NCBI GenBank assembly: GCA_016188675.1
Contig: JACPHJ010000057.1
Span: 1 to 32,865 of the forward strand
DNA length: 32,865 nt
Origin: Planctomycetota bacterium
Lineage (GTDB): Bacteria; Planctomycetota; Brocadiia; Brocadiales; Brocadiaceae
Reading direction: 5' to 3'
Shown: positions 23,689 to 31,954 of the stretch, one piece after another
Numbering within the stretch: the stretch's first letter is position 1
Layout: each line of letters starts with the position of its first letter
Program-made: the position numbers and the translations under genes
The notes under the pieces: generated by a model
Told to the model about the DNA's origin: nothing
Seen by the model: only the letters and a program-made list of their open reading frames with translations
Databases searched by the model: none

Positions 23689-24543
23689 ATGATAAAACAA
23701 ATCCTTGTTCCTACCGACGGTTCTGAAAACAGCCTTACTGCAGCAGACTATGCCATAAATTTAGCGCGCCTGTTTAATGCCGGTATTCGCGGGTTGTTTG
23801 TCAAAGACGTCAAGATATTGACCGGTCCGCTGATCCACGATATTGGAACTAGCATTGGCGGAATGGTTCCGTATGGAACGTTTAATCAAACCATTCGGGA
23901 GATATTGGAATCGCAGGCCGATGCGGCCTTGAATCAGGTAGAGGGAAAATGTACCCAGGCAAAGGTAACGTTTGCCCGAGAAATACGGGAAGGGATCGTG
24001 AGCCGAGAGATCATTAAATCCGCCGATGATTGTGATCTGATTGCCATGGGTAAAATGGGGGCGCATGCCGAATGGCGTGATGTATTTCTCGGCACCAATG
24101 TCGAATTTGTGGTGCGTCAGACGCATAAACCCGTGCTCATTACGCCATCCGAATACAAGCCTTTTCGCAAGATGCTGATTGCTTATGACGGAAGTTCTTT
24201 TGCAGACAAGGCTCTGCGAAGCGGCGCTGAAATAGCGCAGGCCATGAAGTTGCCCATAACGGTGGTTTGTGTGGCAGAGAAAAAAGACGAAGCCTTGCAG
24301 ATACTGTCAAAGGCAAAGGCCTTCCTTGAAGATTATAAACTTGCTGCCGATACCGATACTATTGCAAAGGGGGGAAGCGACCATGCAGGCGGCATTCTGG
24401 AAGTATGCAATGATGAGGACAGCAAATTTGACATACTCGTCATGGGCGCCTACGGACATTCCAGGCTTCAGGAGATGATTTTAGGGAGCACCACGGTACG
24501 AGTTATGAGGTCTACAAACTGCTCGATTTTGCTGTGCCGCTAA
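23689..24543 (+). CDS. Universal stress protein with two tandem UspA domains
   Basis: The 284-residue protein contains two UspA modules: residues about 1-150 (KQILVPTDGSENSLTAADYA ... AMGKMGAHAEWRDVFLGTNV ... KPVLITP) and about 157-284 (RKMLIAYDGSSFADKALRSG ... MGAYGHSRLQEMILGSTTVR ... CSILLC). The second module has a perfect G-2x-G-9x-G-S ATP-binding motif; the first deviates by one residue. AGGAG lies about 11 nt before the ATG. The gene stands alone, behind its own promoter, with a repeat in the leader. A stress role is by family. Confidence 0.94.
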   Translation: MIKQILVPTDGSENSLTAADYAINLARLFNAGIRGLFVKDVKILTGPLIHDIGTSIGGMVPYGTFNQTIREILESQADAALNQVEGKCTQAKVTFAREIREGIVSREIIKSADDCDLIAMGKMGAHAEWRDVFLGTNVEFVVRQTHKPVLITPSEYKPFRKMLIAYDGSSFADKALRSGAEIAQAMKLPITVVCVAEKKDEALQILSKAKAFLEDYKLAADTDTIAKGGSDHAGGILEVCNDEDSKFDILVMGAYGHSRLQEMILGSTTVRVMRSTNCSILLCR

Positions 24544-24635
24544 ACTACGGTAACAGAGAAGCTGTCGGTTGCGTACATTCATAAATTAGGCCTTCGGCAG
24601 CAACTATTTATATACACGGCAAATGCCGGTGAAAA

Positions 24636-24739
24636 ACAACCCCCTCACCCCCTTTATTAAGGGGGATTTTTTAGTTGCCCAATTTATTAAAGGAGATTTC
24701 ATCAAGTCCCCCTTAACAAAGGGGGAATCAGGGGGTTGT
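24636..24739. repeat. Second copy of the AGTCCCCCTTAACAAAGGGGG repeat family
   Basis: Arms at 24636-24670 and 24705-24739 are long imperfect inverted repeats. The right arm repeats the left arm of the element at 9545-9580 almost exactly (cccccttaacaaagggggaa, then cagggggttgt). It lies downstream of the tandem-Usp gene. Confidence 0.75.
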
Positions 24740-24787
24740 CTGGTATGCTATGATATATACTTTGAAATTCCAAAACATTAAAATACA

Positions 24788-24841
24788 ATGAACATCATCT
24801 TGATCGGTTTTCGTGGCACCGGCAAAACCAGTCCTGTATGA
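24788..24841 (+). pseudogene. aroK: N-terminal fragment resembling shikimate kinase
   Basis: An ATG at 24788 opens 17 codons reading MNIILIGFRGTGKTSPV, then TGA. The sequence reproduces the start and Walker A loop (G-x4-GKT/S) of shikimate kinases, which usually begin MNIxLIGFRGxGKTTVG. It diverges after the P-loop and stops, and I see no continuation in any frame of 24842-24996. That stretch holds only hairpins (24861-24876; gggatgc/gcatccc at 24885-24891 and 24910-24916). It is most likely a relic of a deleted or displaced gene. Confidence 0.55.
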
Positions 24842-24996
24842 TTTAACGCACAGGAATTCAGGTATTTCAAAATACCATAGCATCGGGATGCAGTAGGGAC
24901 ATGGCGCCCGCATCCCCTGTATTGTGGCTGTCCAAAAAAATCAATTTCCAACTGTTACGATATTAACTATTCACAACTTATACCGATAATTCAATT

Positions 24997-27900
24997 ATGA
25001 ATATCTTGCTTGTAGATGACAACGGCGAAAATAGAAAGATTTTAAGACTCGTCATCGAAAAACAGGGCAATGAAGTTATTGAGGCGGAAGACGGGCAGGA
25101 TGGGTTTAACAAGGCGCTCGACCACAAGCCCGATCTGATCATTTCAGACATCCTTATGCCCAATATGGACGGTTTCCAGTTTCTCAAAAACGTGAAAAAT
25201 AATGAATTGCTGAAATCTATTCCTTTTATTTTCTATTCAGCCATTTACACAGGCAGTAAAGATAAAGAACTGGCTTGTTCCCTGGGGGCCCTTGCATTTT
25301 TTGAAAAACCGAAAGTTCCGGAAAAACTATGGAGTGAGATAAAAAATACACTCGAGAGCGCAAAAACTAAAGAAATTGACGCTAAGAAAATACCTTTTGC
25401 GGACGATGAAACATTTCTCAGTAATTACAGTCATATTGTAGCCGCAAAACTCGAAGAAAAGGTAAAAGAACTCGAAAATGAAATCAACAACCGCAAATTG
25501 ATGGAATCCCGACAGCTCGCCCAGTTTACCCTTACCGCTATTTTAACCGAATCCGCCACGCTTAACGATGCTGCGCCGAAAATCCTCAAGACCGTCTGTC
25601 GGGGTTTTGGATGGGAATACGGAGAACTCTGGCGCACGGATCCGGATTCGCACTCCTTGCGGCTGAAAGATAACTGGCATGAGCAGATAACTGAATTATA
25701 TGAATTTAAAGGTTTAAGCGAATCGTATACATTTTCAAAAGGTTTAGGCTTGCCTGGCAGGGTCTGGGAAAGCGGCCAGCCGGAATGGATAACTGACGTT
25801 GTCGTTGATAGCAATTTCCCGCGTGCGGCAGTTGCCTCCAGACTCGGCGTCCATGGGGCCATGGCATTCCCGATTACAGCAAGAGGTGAGGTAATAGGCG
25901 TAATGGGGTTTTTTACGAGAGATGTCCGGCATCCCGACAAGGAAGTCTTTGATATTATGGCTGATATTGGCAGGCGTGTAGGCGACTTCATAAGACGCAG
26001 ATCTACGGAAGAACTGCTGCGGAAAAGCGAGCGGAAGCACAGGACGCTTCTGGAAAACCTTCCACAAAAGATATTTCATAAGGATAGAAATTCAGTCTAT
26101 GTATCCTGCAATGAGAATTATGCGCGTGACTTGAGGATTTTACCGGAGGAGATAGCGGGAAAAACAGATTATGATTTTTATCCAAAAGAATTGGCCGATA
26201 AATACCGGGCAGATGATAAAAGAATTATGGAATCAGGGCAAACAGAAGAACTAGAGGAGATATATATCAGGGATGGACAGGAATTTATTATACAAACAGT
26301 CAAAACCCCTCTACAGGATGAGGAAGGCAACGTGACCGGTATTTTAGGCATTTTCTGGGACATAACCGAACGAAAGAACATGGAAAAAACCAGGACAAAG
26401 CTGGCTGCAATCCTGGAGACGACAACCGACTTTGTTGGAACGGCCAGCCGGGACGGTCATTTGCTCTACGTTAACAAAGCAGGACGGAAAATGTTAGAAA
26501 TTGCCGATGATGAAAATATTTCAAATCTGAGAATTTCAGATCTTCATCCTGCCCTGTCGAATGTTTTGATTCAAGAGGAGGCAATATCTTTTGCAATAAA
26601 AAACGGCGTCTGGTCCGGAGAAACCGCGCTTCTCAGCCGTGATGGACGCGAAATTCCTGTTTCCCAGGTAATCATTACCCATAAAAACACCGATGGAGAT
26701 GTGGAGTACCTTTCCACCATAGCGCGTGATATTTCGGAACGCAAACGTTTTGAAAGTCAAATTATATATCTTGCAGACCGTGACCCCCTTACGGAGCTTT
26801 TTAATCGTCGCTTTTTTCAGGCAGAACTGGAGAGATGGCTTATACAATCACGAAGGCACGGGATATACGGAGCGATATTGTTCCTCGACCTTGATAATTT
26901 TAAACGCGTCAATGATTCACTTGGTCATCAGGTAGGCGACAAATTACTCAGGTTCATTGGCAGCTTCCTCAGGAAACGATTGCGCAATACCGATACCCTG
27001 GCAAGGGTGGGGGGAGATGAATTTGCCATTATCCTGCCTTATGTCACTGCAAGCCAGGCGGAAATCACTGCAAAGCAATTAATGGAAATGATAGAATGCC
27101 ATGATTTCACAGAAGTGGGGCATCCTGTCAGCATTACCTTCAGTATCGGCATCGCCATGTTCCCGGCTCACGGTAACACGGTGGAGGAGCTTCTTGTCAA
27201 TGCCGATCTTGCCATGTACCGTGCAAAGGCAAAAGGCCGCAACCTCGCCTGTGTTTATACACCCGAGCAAAAATCACAAATCGAATCACGGGTTCTGTGG
27301 GAAAAACGCATTCGCACCGCCCTGAAGCAAGACCAATTTGCCCTGTATTTACAGCCTATCCTGGACATACAACAAAACCGTATCGTTGGGCATGAAGCGC
27401 TGTTACGAATGATGGATACAGACGGGAAGGCGATTTCACCATCAAACTTCCTTGAAATTGCGGAACGTTTTGGACTAATCCATGATATAGACCGATGGGT
27501 GTCACATAAGGCGATATCTATCATTCAAAAATTACAACATGAGGGCAAACCCGCATATCTCGAAGTCAATCTTTCCGGCAGTTCTTTTTCAGATACCGAA
27601 TTATTATCCACTATAAACAAAGAACTGTCAGCAACAAAGATCGACCCTAAAAACCTCACCTTCGAAATTACAGAATCCTCATTGGTCGAAAATATAGCCA
27701 CAGCGCAGAATTTTATTGCCGCCCTGAAGGCCAGCGGATGTAATTTTGCGCTGGACGATTTTGGCATCGGTTTTTCATCGTTCAATTACCTGAAGTATTT
27801 ACCTGTGGATTATCTGAAAATAGACGGCAGTTTCATCCAGAATTTACCCAATAACCGTTTTGACCAGCACATGGTCAAGGCAATTGTGGAGGTGGCGCGT

Positions 27901-28029
27901 GGTTTAGGGAATAAGACGATTGCAGAGTTTGTCAGCGATAAGGAATCAGTTCGTATGCTGCATGAATTTGGTGTAAACTATGCGCAGGGGTACTACATCG
28001 GCAAACCGCGTTCAATATCAGAAATATAA
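24997..28029 (+). CDS. Response regulator with GAF, two PAS, GGDEF and EAL domains
   Basis: The 1010-residue cytosolic protein should control cyclic di-GMP. Domains in order: receiver (1-120) with acidic pocket Asp7/Asp8, phospho-acceptor Asp51 (IISDILMPNMDG) and Lys104; coiled coil (about 143-172); GAF (about 172-330); PAS (about 347-460) and PAS (about 467-590); GGDEF (about 595-755); EAL (about 768-1008). The GGDEF motif is intact at about 672-676 and preceded by the inhibitory site RNTD five residues earlier. EAL has EALLR near 801, NLSG, EITES, DDFGIGFSS, LKIDGSF, AEFVSD and QGYYIG, all the residues needed for phosphodiesterase activity. It may be bifunctional. No transmembrane segment is seen. 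The next sensor gene follows after 26 bp. Confidence 0.95.
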   Translation: MNILLVDDNGENRKILRLVIEKQGNEVIEAEDGQDGFNKALDHKPDLIISDILMPNMDGFQFLKNVKNNELLKSIPFIFYSAIYTGSKDKELACSLGALAFFEKPKVPEKLWSEIKNTLESAKTKEIDAKKIPFADDETFLSNYSHIVAAKLEEKVKELENEINNRKLMESRQLAQFTLTAILTESATLNDAAPKILKTVCRGFGWEYGELWRTDPDSHSLRLKDNWHEQITELYEFKGLSESYTFSKGLGLPGRVWESGQPEWITDVVVDSNFPRAAVASRLGVHGAMAFPITARGEVIGVMGFFTRDVRHPDKEVFDIMADIGRRVGDFIRRRSTEELLRKSERKHRTLLENLPQKIFHKDRNSVYVSCNENYARDLRILPEEIAGKTDYDFYPKELADKYRADDKRIMESGQTEELEEIYIRDGQEFIIQTVKTPLQDEEGNVTGILGIFWDITERKNMEKTRTKLAAILETTTDFVGTASRDGHLLYVNKAGRKMLEIADDENISNLRISDLHPALSNVLIQEEAISFAIKNGVWSGETALLSRDGREIPVSQVIITHKNTDGDVEYLSTIARDISERKRFESQIIYLADRDPLTELFNRRFFQAELERWLIQSRRHGIYGAILFLDLDNFKRVNDSLGHQVGDKLLRFIGSFLRKRLRNTDTLARVGGDEFAIILPYVTASQAEITAKQLMEMIECHDFTEVGHPVSITFSIGIAMFPAHGNTVEELLVNADLAMYRAKAKGRNLACVYTPEQKSQIESRVLWEKRIRTALKQDQFALYLQPILDIQQNRIVGHEALLRMMDTDGKAISPSNFLEIAERFGLIHDIDRWVSHKAISIIQKLQHEGKPAYLEVNLSGSSFSDTELLSTINKELSATKIDPKNLTFEITESSLVENIATAQNFIAALKASGCNFALDDFGIGFSSFNYLKYLPVDYLKIDGSFIQNLPNNRFDQHMVKAIVEVARGLGNKTIAEFVSDKESVRMLHEFGVNYAQGYYIGKPRSISEI

Positions 28030-28055
28030 TTTTAACGTATCAGGTATTCCAGGCC

Positions 28056-30803
28056 ATGAAAGAAGAGAAATCAAAACCAGACAAGGTTGACGGCCCGCAA
28101 CACCGCACAGAAGAATCGCTGAGTAAGAAAAAAACCCAGAAAGCACAAGATATGGCAGGCATGGAAACATATGCTCTGGCGCATGAACAGCAGACACATC
28201 AAACCAAACTCGAAATGCAGAATGAAGAACCGAAACATGCGCACGCAGAAGCTGAAGACGCACTGAATAAGTACACCGAGTTGTATGACTTTGCCCCTGT
28301 AGGCTATTTTACCCTTGACAAACATGGGATACTTATCGAGGCAAACCTGGCTGGAGCGTCGCTCCTTGGCGTAGAGAGAAGCAGTCTGATTAACAGATAC
28401 TTCCACCTTTTCATCAAACCCGAATATCTTCCCGCCTTCAATACGTTCCGCAATAAGATGGTTGAAACCGATACAAAGCAAACGTGCGAAATAGAACTCG
28501 TGAAGACTAACGCATCTACGGTCTGTGTACGGCTTGAGGGGATTGTAACGGCTGGCGGGAAAGGGAAACAGTTCCGGGTAGCGGCCATAGATATTACTGC
28601 GCAGAGACACGCAAATGAGGAAATTTATCTGTTACAAACAATAACTTTTGCGCTCAACGTATCAGAGAATTTACACGATGCACTGGTTATCGCACTCCAT
28701 AAGATATGTAACTTTACCGGCTGGGTTTATGGGGAGGCGTGGAGATCCGGCTCCGATGGCGAGTTTTTAGAGCGAGACCACGCTTACTATAGCGCCATTG
28801 AGGGTCTTGAGAAATTCATTGCTTATACCGAAGGGCTTACCTTTGCGAAAGGTTCCGGGTTGCCTGGCCGTGCCTGGGCAGAAAAACAGCCTGTATGGGT
28901 GCAGAATGCCACCCTCGAACCGACCTGTCTCTGTGCATCGTTCGCAAGGGAAGCAGGACTTAAGACCGGGATCGCCTTTCCCATTATTACCAATAATGAA
29001 GTAGTAGCTGTTATAGTATTCTATCATGTAAAGGTGGAAGAAAGGAATGAGCGACTCATTAAACTCATTTTATCGGTGCTGTCACAGATAGGCTCGATCT
29101 TTAACCGTATTAAGGCAGAAGAGACATTGCGGCGAAGCGAGGCCTACCTGGACATCACCGGCATCAGAAAGACAGAAAAATTATTGAGGGAATCGGAGGA
29201 AAAATACAGAAGTCTCGTTGAATCTGTTCCTTATGGGCTTCAGGAAAACGATCTTTCAGGAACAATTACCTATAGCAATAAAGCCCACCACGCTATTTTA
29301 GGGTATCCGCAGGGTGAGTTAGTTGGTAAAAAAATTTGGGATTTACCTGCCTATGATACGGATAAAGAAATGCTAAAGGCATATTTTATGAAGCTTGTAA
29401 ATGATCAGCCGGAACCAACGCCTTATTTCGGAAAGAACCTGACGAAAGACGGCAGGCTTGTTGATGTACAGGTACATTGGACATATAAGCGTGATGAGCA
29501 GGGGAGGCTTGCAGGTTTCGTTTCTGTCATTACGGATATAACCGAACGTAAGCGGATGGAAGAGGCGCTTCAGAGAAATGAAGAGAAGTTCCGTCAACTT
29601 GCGGAGTACGTTCAGGAATGTTTCTGGATAACCTCTTCCGATATCCATGAAATAATATATGTGAGTCCTGCTTATGAGAAGATATGGGGGCGTACCTGTA
29701 AAAGCCTATATGAAAATCCAGAAGATTGGATAAATGCCGTTCATCCGGATGACCATGTGCGAATTCAAGCATCATTTTTGGAGTTAATGAAACACGGAAA
29801 TTTCAATGAAGAATATCGAATTGCGCGGCCTGATGGAACAATACGTTGGATTTATGACAGGGCGTTTCCGATAAAAGATAAATCAGGGAATGTCTGTCGT
29901 GTTGTTGGAATTGCCGAAGATATCACTGAACGCAAGCGGATGGAGTCGGAGCATCAAAAACTGAGAGAACAGCTTTATCATGCCCAGAATTTGGCTTCTG
30001 TTGGAAAACTTGCAGGAGGTGTTGCCCATAACTTTAACAATCTCCTCACGGTCATCATGGGGTATGCGAGCATATTACTGACGGAGATAAGGGAGAAGGA
30101 TCCATTAAGGGATTATGTGCAAAGAATACTGAAGTCATCAGAGACTGCGGCCAGTCTAACCCAGGATCTCCTTGCATTCAGCAGGGAGCAGCCAATTTGT
30201 CCGGAGCCGGTAAATTTAAACGAGATTGTAATAGAGTCCCAAACCCTTCTGGCAAAGCTTATTCGGGAAGACATTAAACTCGAAGTCATGCTTTCCGCTA
30301 GAAATTGCATCGTAATGGTTGATAGCTGCCAGATAGTAAATGTCCTGATGAACCTCGCAACCAATGCACGGGATGCCATGCCTAAAGGAGGTCTTTTGAC
30401 GATAAATACAGATGTTGTGGAGATGGACAAAACGTTTGTAAAGGCGCGTGGTTACGGTGAGGTAGGGGAATATGCCCTTATATCCGTTTCCGATACGGGT
30501 ATGGGTATGGATGAAGATACGAAATCCAGGATATTTGAGCCGTTCTTTACCACGAAGGAGGTGGGAAAGGGCATGGGTCTTGGCCTTGCAAGTGTGTATG
30601 GGATAGTTAAACAGCACAATGGCTATATAGAAGTTGACAGTGCGCCAGGCAAGGGAACGACATTTAAAATATACCTGCCACTCATTGAATCAAAAGATGA
30701 GCAAGCAATAACAGAAGTAAATGCCTCAGCTTCCAGGGACGGCACAGAAACAATATTGTTGCTGGAAAAGGTTAGGAATATACTGGATAAACCCAGGGCT
30801 TAA
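28056..30803 (+). CDS. PAS/GAF sensor histidine kinase with a degraded receiver tail
   Basis: The 915-residue protein has a charged N-terminal coiled coil, PAS (about 70-185), GAF (about 195-350), PAS (about 380-500), PAS (about 505-630), HisKA with His658 (GVAHNFNNLLTVIMGY), and HATPase_c (about 755-890) with LATNARDAMPKGG, SDTGMGMDED and GKGMGLGLASVYGIVK. It has no membrane helix. The C-terminus reads GTETILLLE (896-904) then KVRNILDKPRA. The first part is the usual start of a fused receiver domain and the second looks like its last helix, so the receiver core is missing. A similar scar, EAYL joined to DITGIRKTEK at 365/366, suggests a lost PAS. The kinase itself should be active and may serve the receiver of the neighbouring GGDEF/EAL protein. 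Confidence 0.93.
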   Translation: MKEEKSKPDKVDGPQHRTEESLSKKKTQKAQDMAGMETYALAHEQQTHQTKLEMQNEEPKHAHAEAEDALNKYTELYDFAPVGYFTLDKHGILIEANLAGASLLGVERSSLINRYFHLFIKPEYLPAFNTFRNKMVETDTKQTCEIELVKTNASTVCVRLEGIVTAGGKGKQFRVAAIDITAQRHANEEIYLLQTITFALNVSENLHDALVIALHKICNFTGWVYGEAWRSGSDGEFLERDHAYYSAIEGLEKFIAYTEGLTFAKGSGLPGRAWAEKQPVWVQNATLEPTCLCASFAREAGLKTGIAFPIITNNEVVAVIVFYHVKVEERNERLIKLILSVLSQIGSIFNRIKAEETLRRSEAYLDITGIRKTEKLLRESEEKYRSLVESVPYGLQENDLSGTITYSNKAHHAILGYPQGELVGKKIWDLPAYDTDKEMLKAYFMKLVNDQPEPTPYFGKNLTKDGRLVDVQVHWTYKRDEQGRLAGFVSVITDITERKRMEEALQRNEEKFRQLAEYVQECFWITSSDIHEIIYVSPAYEKIWGRTCKSLYENPEDWINAVHPDDHVRIQASFLELMKHGNFNEEYRIARPDGTIRWIYDRAFPIKDKSGNVCRVVGIAEDITERKRMESEHQKLREQLYHAQNLASVGKLAGGVAHNFNNLLTVIMGYASILLTEIREKDPLRDYVQRILKSSETAASLTQDLLAFSREQPICPEPVNLNEIVIESQTLLAKLIREDIKLEVMLSARNCIVMVDSCQIVNVLMNLATNARDAMPKGGLLTINTDVVEMDKTFVKARGYGEVGEYALISVSDTGMGMDEDTKSRIFEPFFTTKEVGKGMGLGLASVYGIVKQHNGYIEVDSAPGKGTTFKIYLPLIESKDEQAITEVNASASRDGTETILLLEKVRNILDKPRA

Positions 30804-30860
30804 TGTAATATTCCGGATTACACAAAGGGTGGCGCGGTGTGCCTACAGGCTATGTAAATT

Positions 30861-31331
30861 TTAGACAATGTCCCCTGTGGACATATCGTATACCCACTGG
30901 ATATCCGTTGGGTTGTACTCGAAAAGTTCCTCTTTCTTAAAAAAGATGCCGATTTCTTTTTCGGCAGAGGCGATGGAATCTGAGCCGTGTATCAGGTTAA
31001 AACGGTTGCTGACGGCATAATCGCCCCGGATTGTGCCAGGTTCAGCCTTTAAGCCGAAGGTGGCGCCCATCATCTTTCGGGCAATTTCTACGGCATTTTT
31101 ACCTTTCAGCACCATGACGATTACGGGCGCTGAGGTAGTGTATCTGACCAGGGGTTCGAAAAAATCCTTTCCTTCGTGCATGCCATAGTGTTTTCTCGCC
31201 AGGGTTTCTGAAATCTGCATCATCTTGAGACCGATTATTTGGAACCCCTTTTCCTCAAATCTGGTGATGATCTTTCCCAGCAAACGGCGTTGAACGGCAT
31301 CTGGTTTTAAAATAATTAAAGTTTTTTCCAT
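30861..31331 (-). CDS. ndk: Nucleoside diphosphate kinase
   Basis: The enzyme transfers the gamma phosphate from ATP to other nucleoside diphosphates through a phospho-histidine. The 156-residue protein has TLIILKPDAVQR at the start, the KMMGATFGLKAEPGTIRGDY stretch, and the active-site His115 in NLIHGSDS. It is full length, with the C-terminal extension of about 12 residues seen in some bacteria. AGGA lies about 9 nt before the ATG. The DUF4416 gene ends 6 nt upstream, so both probably share a transcript with proS. Confidence 0.97.
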   Translation of the reverse strand: MEKTLIILKPDAVQRRLLGKIITRFEEKGFQIIGLKMMQISETLARKHYGMHEGKDFFEPLVRYTTSAPVIVMVLKGKNAVEIARKMMGATFGLKAEPGTIRGDYAVSNRFNLIHGSDSIASAEKEIGIFFKKEELFEYNPTDIQWVYDMSTGDIV

Positions 31332-31337
31332 AAAATT

Positions 31338-31883
31338 TTATTCCTTTATTTTCTTAAGTTTCCTGACATAGAGTTCCCTTGCCATGAGCAGGAACTTGTG
31401 ATAATCGGTAGATTTATAATCGGGAAACGTCCAGGGGAAGGATTCGTATCTTCCGCCACGATAATTAAGGGTCACTTCGGCATATATGCCGTCACGTAAA
31501 TAAATACGATGGGAAAAATCCTTGGTAGAGGCGAGGATTAATCTGCTTTCATTCATGTAACCGGGGTCAATATTGATAGGGCGCTTTACGGAGTATTTTT
31601 TTGGAGCGGCTAAAGAGTCTTCTATATGATTGGTCTGTACTTTAATGGAAGCAATCTCATCGGGCATAATCAGTTTTTCAAAGCTATAAAATTGCCTTAG
31701 AATGCCTGTACCCATTTCCTCATTATAATAATCGGTAAAAGTAAAAGGCAGCACATTGCTTCGAAGGTCTATAGAACCAAAATATTTTTCCAGGGTTTTA
31801 TCAACCTGTTCAAGAAGCTCAGGGATACTTGTTAATACGCCAGCAATCAAGTTTACAGGTTTTGGTTTGGAAATTTGACCCAT
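31338..31883 (-). CDS. DUF4416 family protein
   Basis: The 181-residue protein matches DUF4416 (PF14385): KPKPVNLIAGVLTSIPELLE at the start, FTFTDYYNEEMGTGILRQFY in the middle, and NIDPGYMNESRLILASTKDF, HRIYLRDGIYAEVTLNYRGG and FPWTFPDYKS toward the end. No function is established for this family as far as I know. The C-terminus is basic (RELYVRKLKKIKE). It lies between proS and ndk, in the same direction, with a 6-nt gap to ndk. A hairpin at 31905-31938 separates it from proS. Confidence 0.85.
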   Translation of the reverse strand: MGQISKPKPVNLIAGVLTSIPELLEQVDKTLEKYFGSIDLRSNVLPFTFTDYYNEEMGTGILRQFYSFEKLIMPDEIASIKVQTNHIEDSLAAPKKYSVKRPINIDPGYMNESRLILASTKDFSHRIYLRDGIYAEVTLNYRGGRYESFPWTFPDYKSTDYHKFLLMARELYVRKLKKIKE

Positions 31884-31904
31884 AATGCAGCCTTAAATGG
31901 GACA

Positions 31905-31938
31905 TGTGACGAGTGACGTTTTCCCGTCACTCGTCACA
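31905..31938. terminator. 14-bp-stem hairpin between proS and the DUF4416 gene
   Basis: tgtgacgagtgacg (31905-31918) and cgtcactcgtcaca (31925-31938) are perfectly complementary with a 6-nt loop. Degenerate CGTCAC units continue to about 31952, as in dispersed GTGACG repeats. It lies just past the proS stop and could end or punctuate its transcript. No T run is adjacent on the proS strand. Confidence 0.45.
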
Positions 31939-31954
31939 CGCCACCCGTCACTCC

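Noticed and set aside
25431-25991. Antisense frame (186 codons) within the GGDEF/EAL gene
   Set aside because: It is opposite an intact GAF domain and is low-complexity in Ser/Leu, as expected for a shadow frame.
28071-28610. Long antisense frame (179 codons) inside the sensor kinase gene
   Set aside because: The plus-strand kinase has clear PAS and GAF domains through this stretch; the antisense translation shows no family features.
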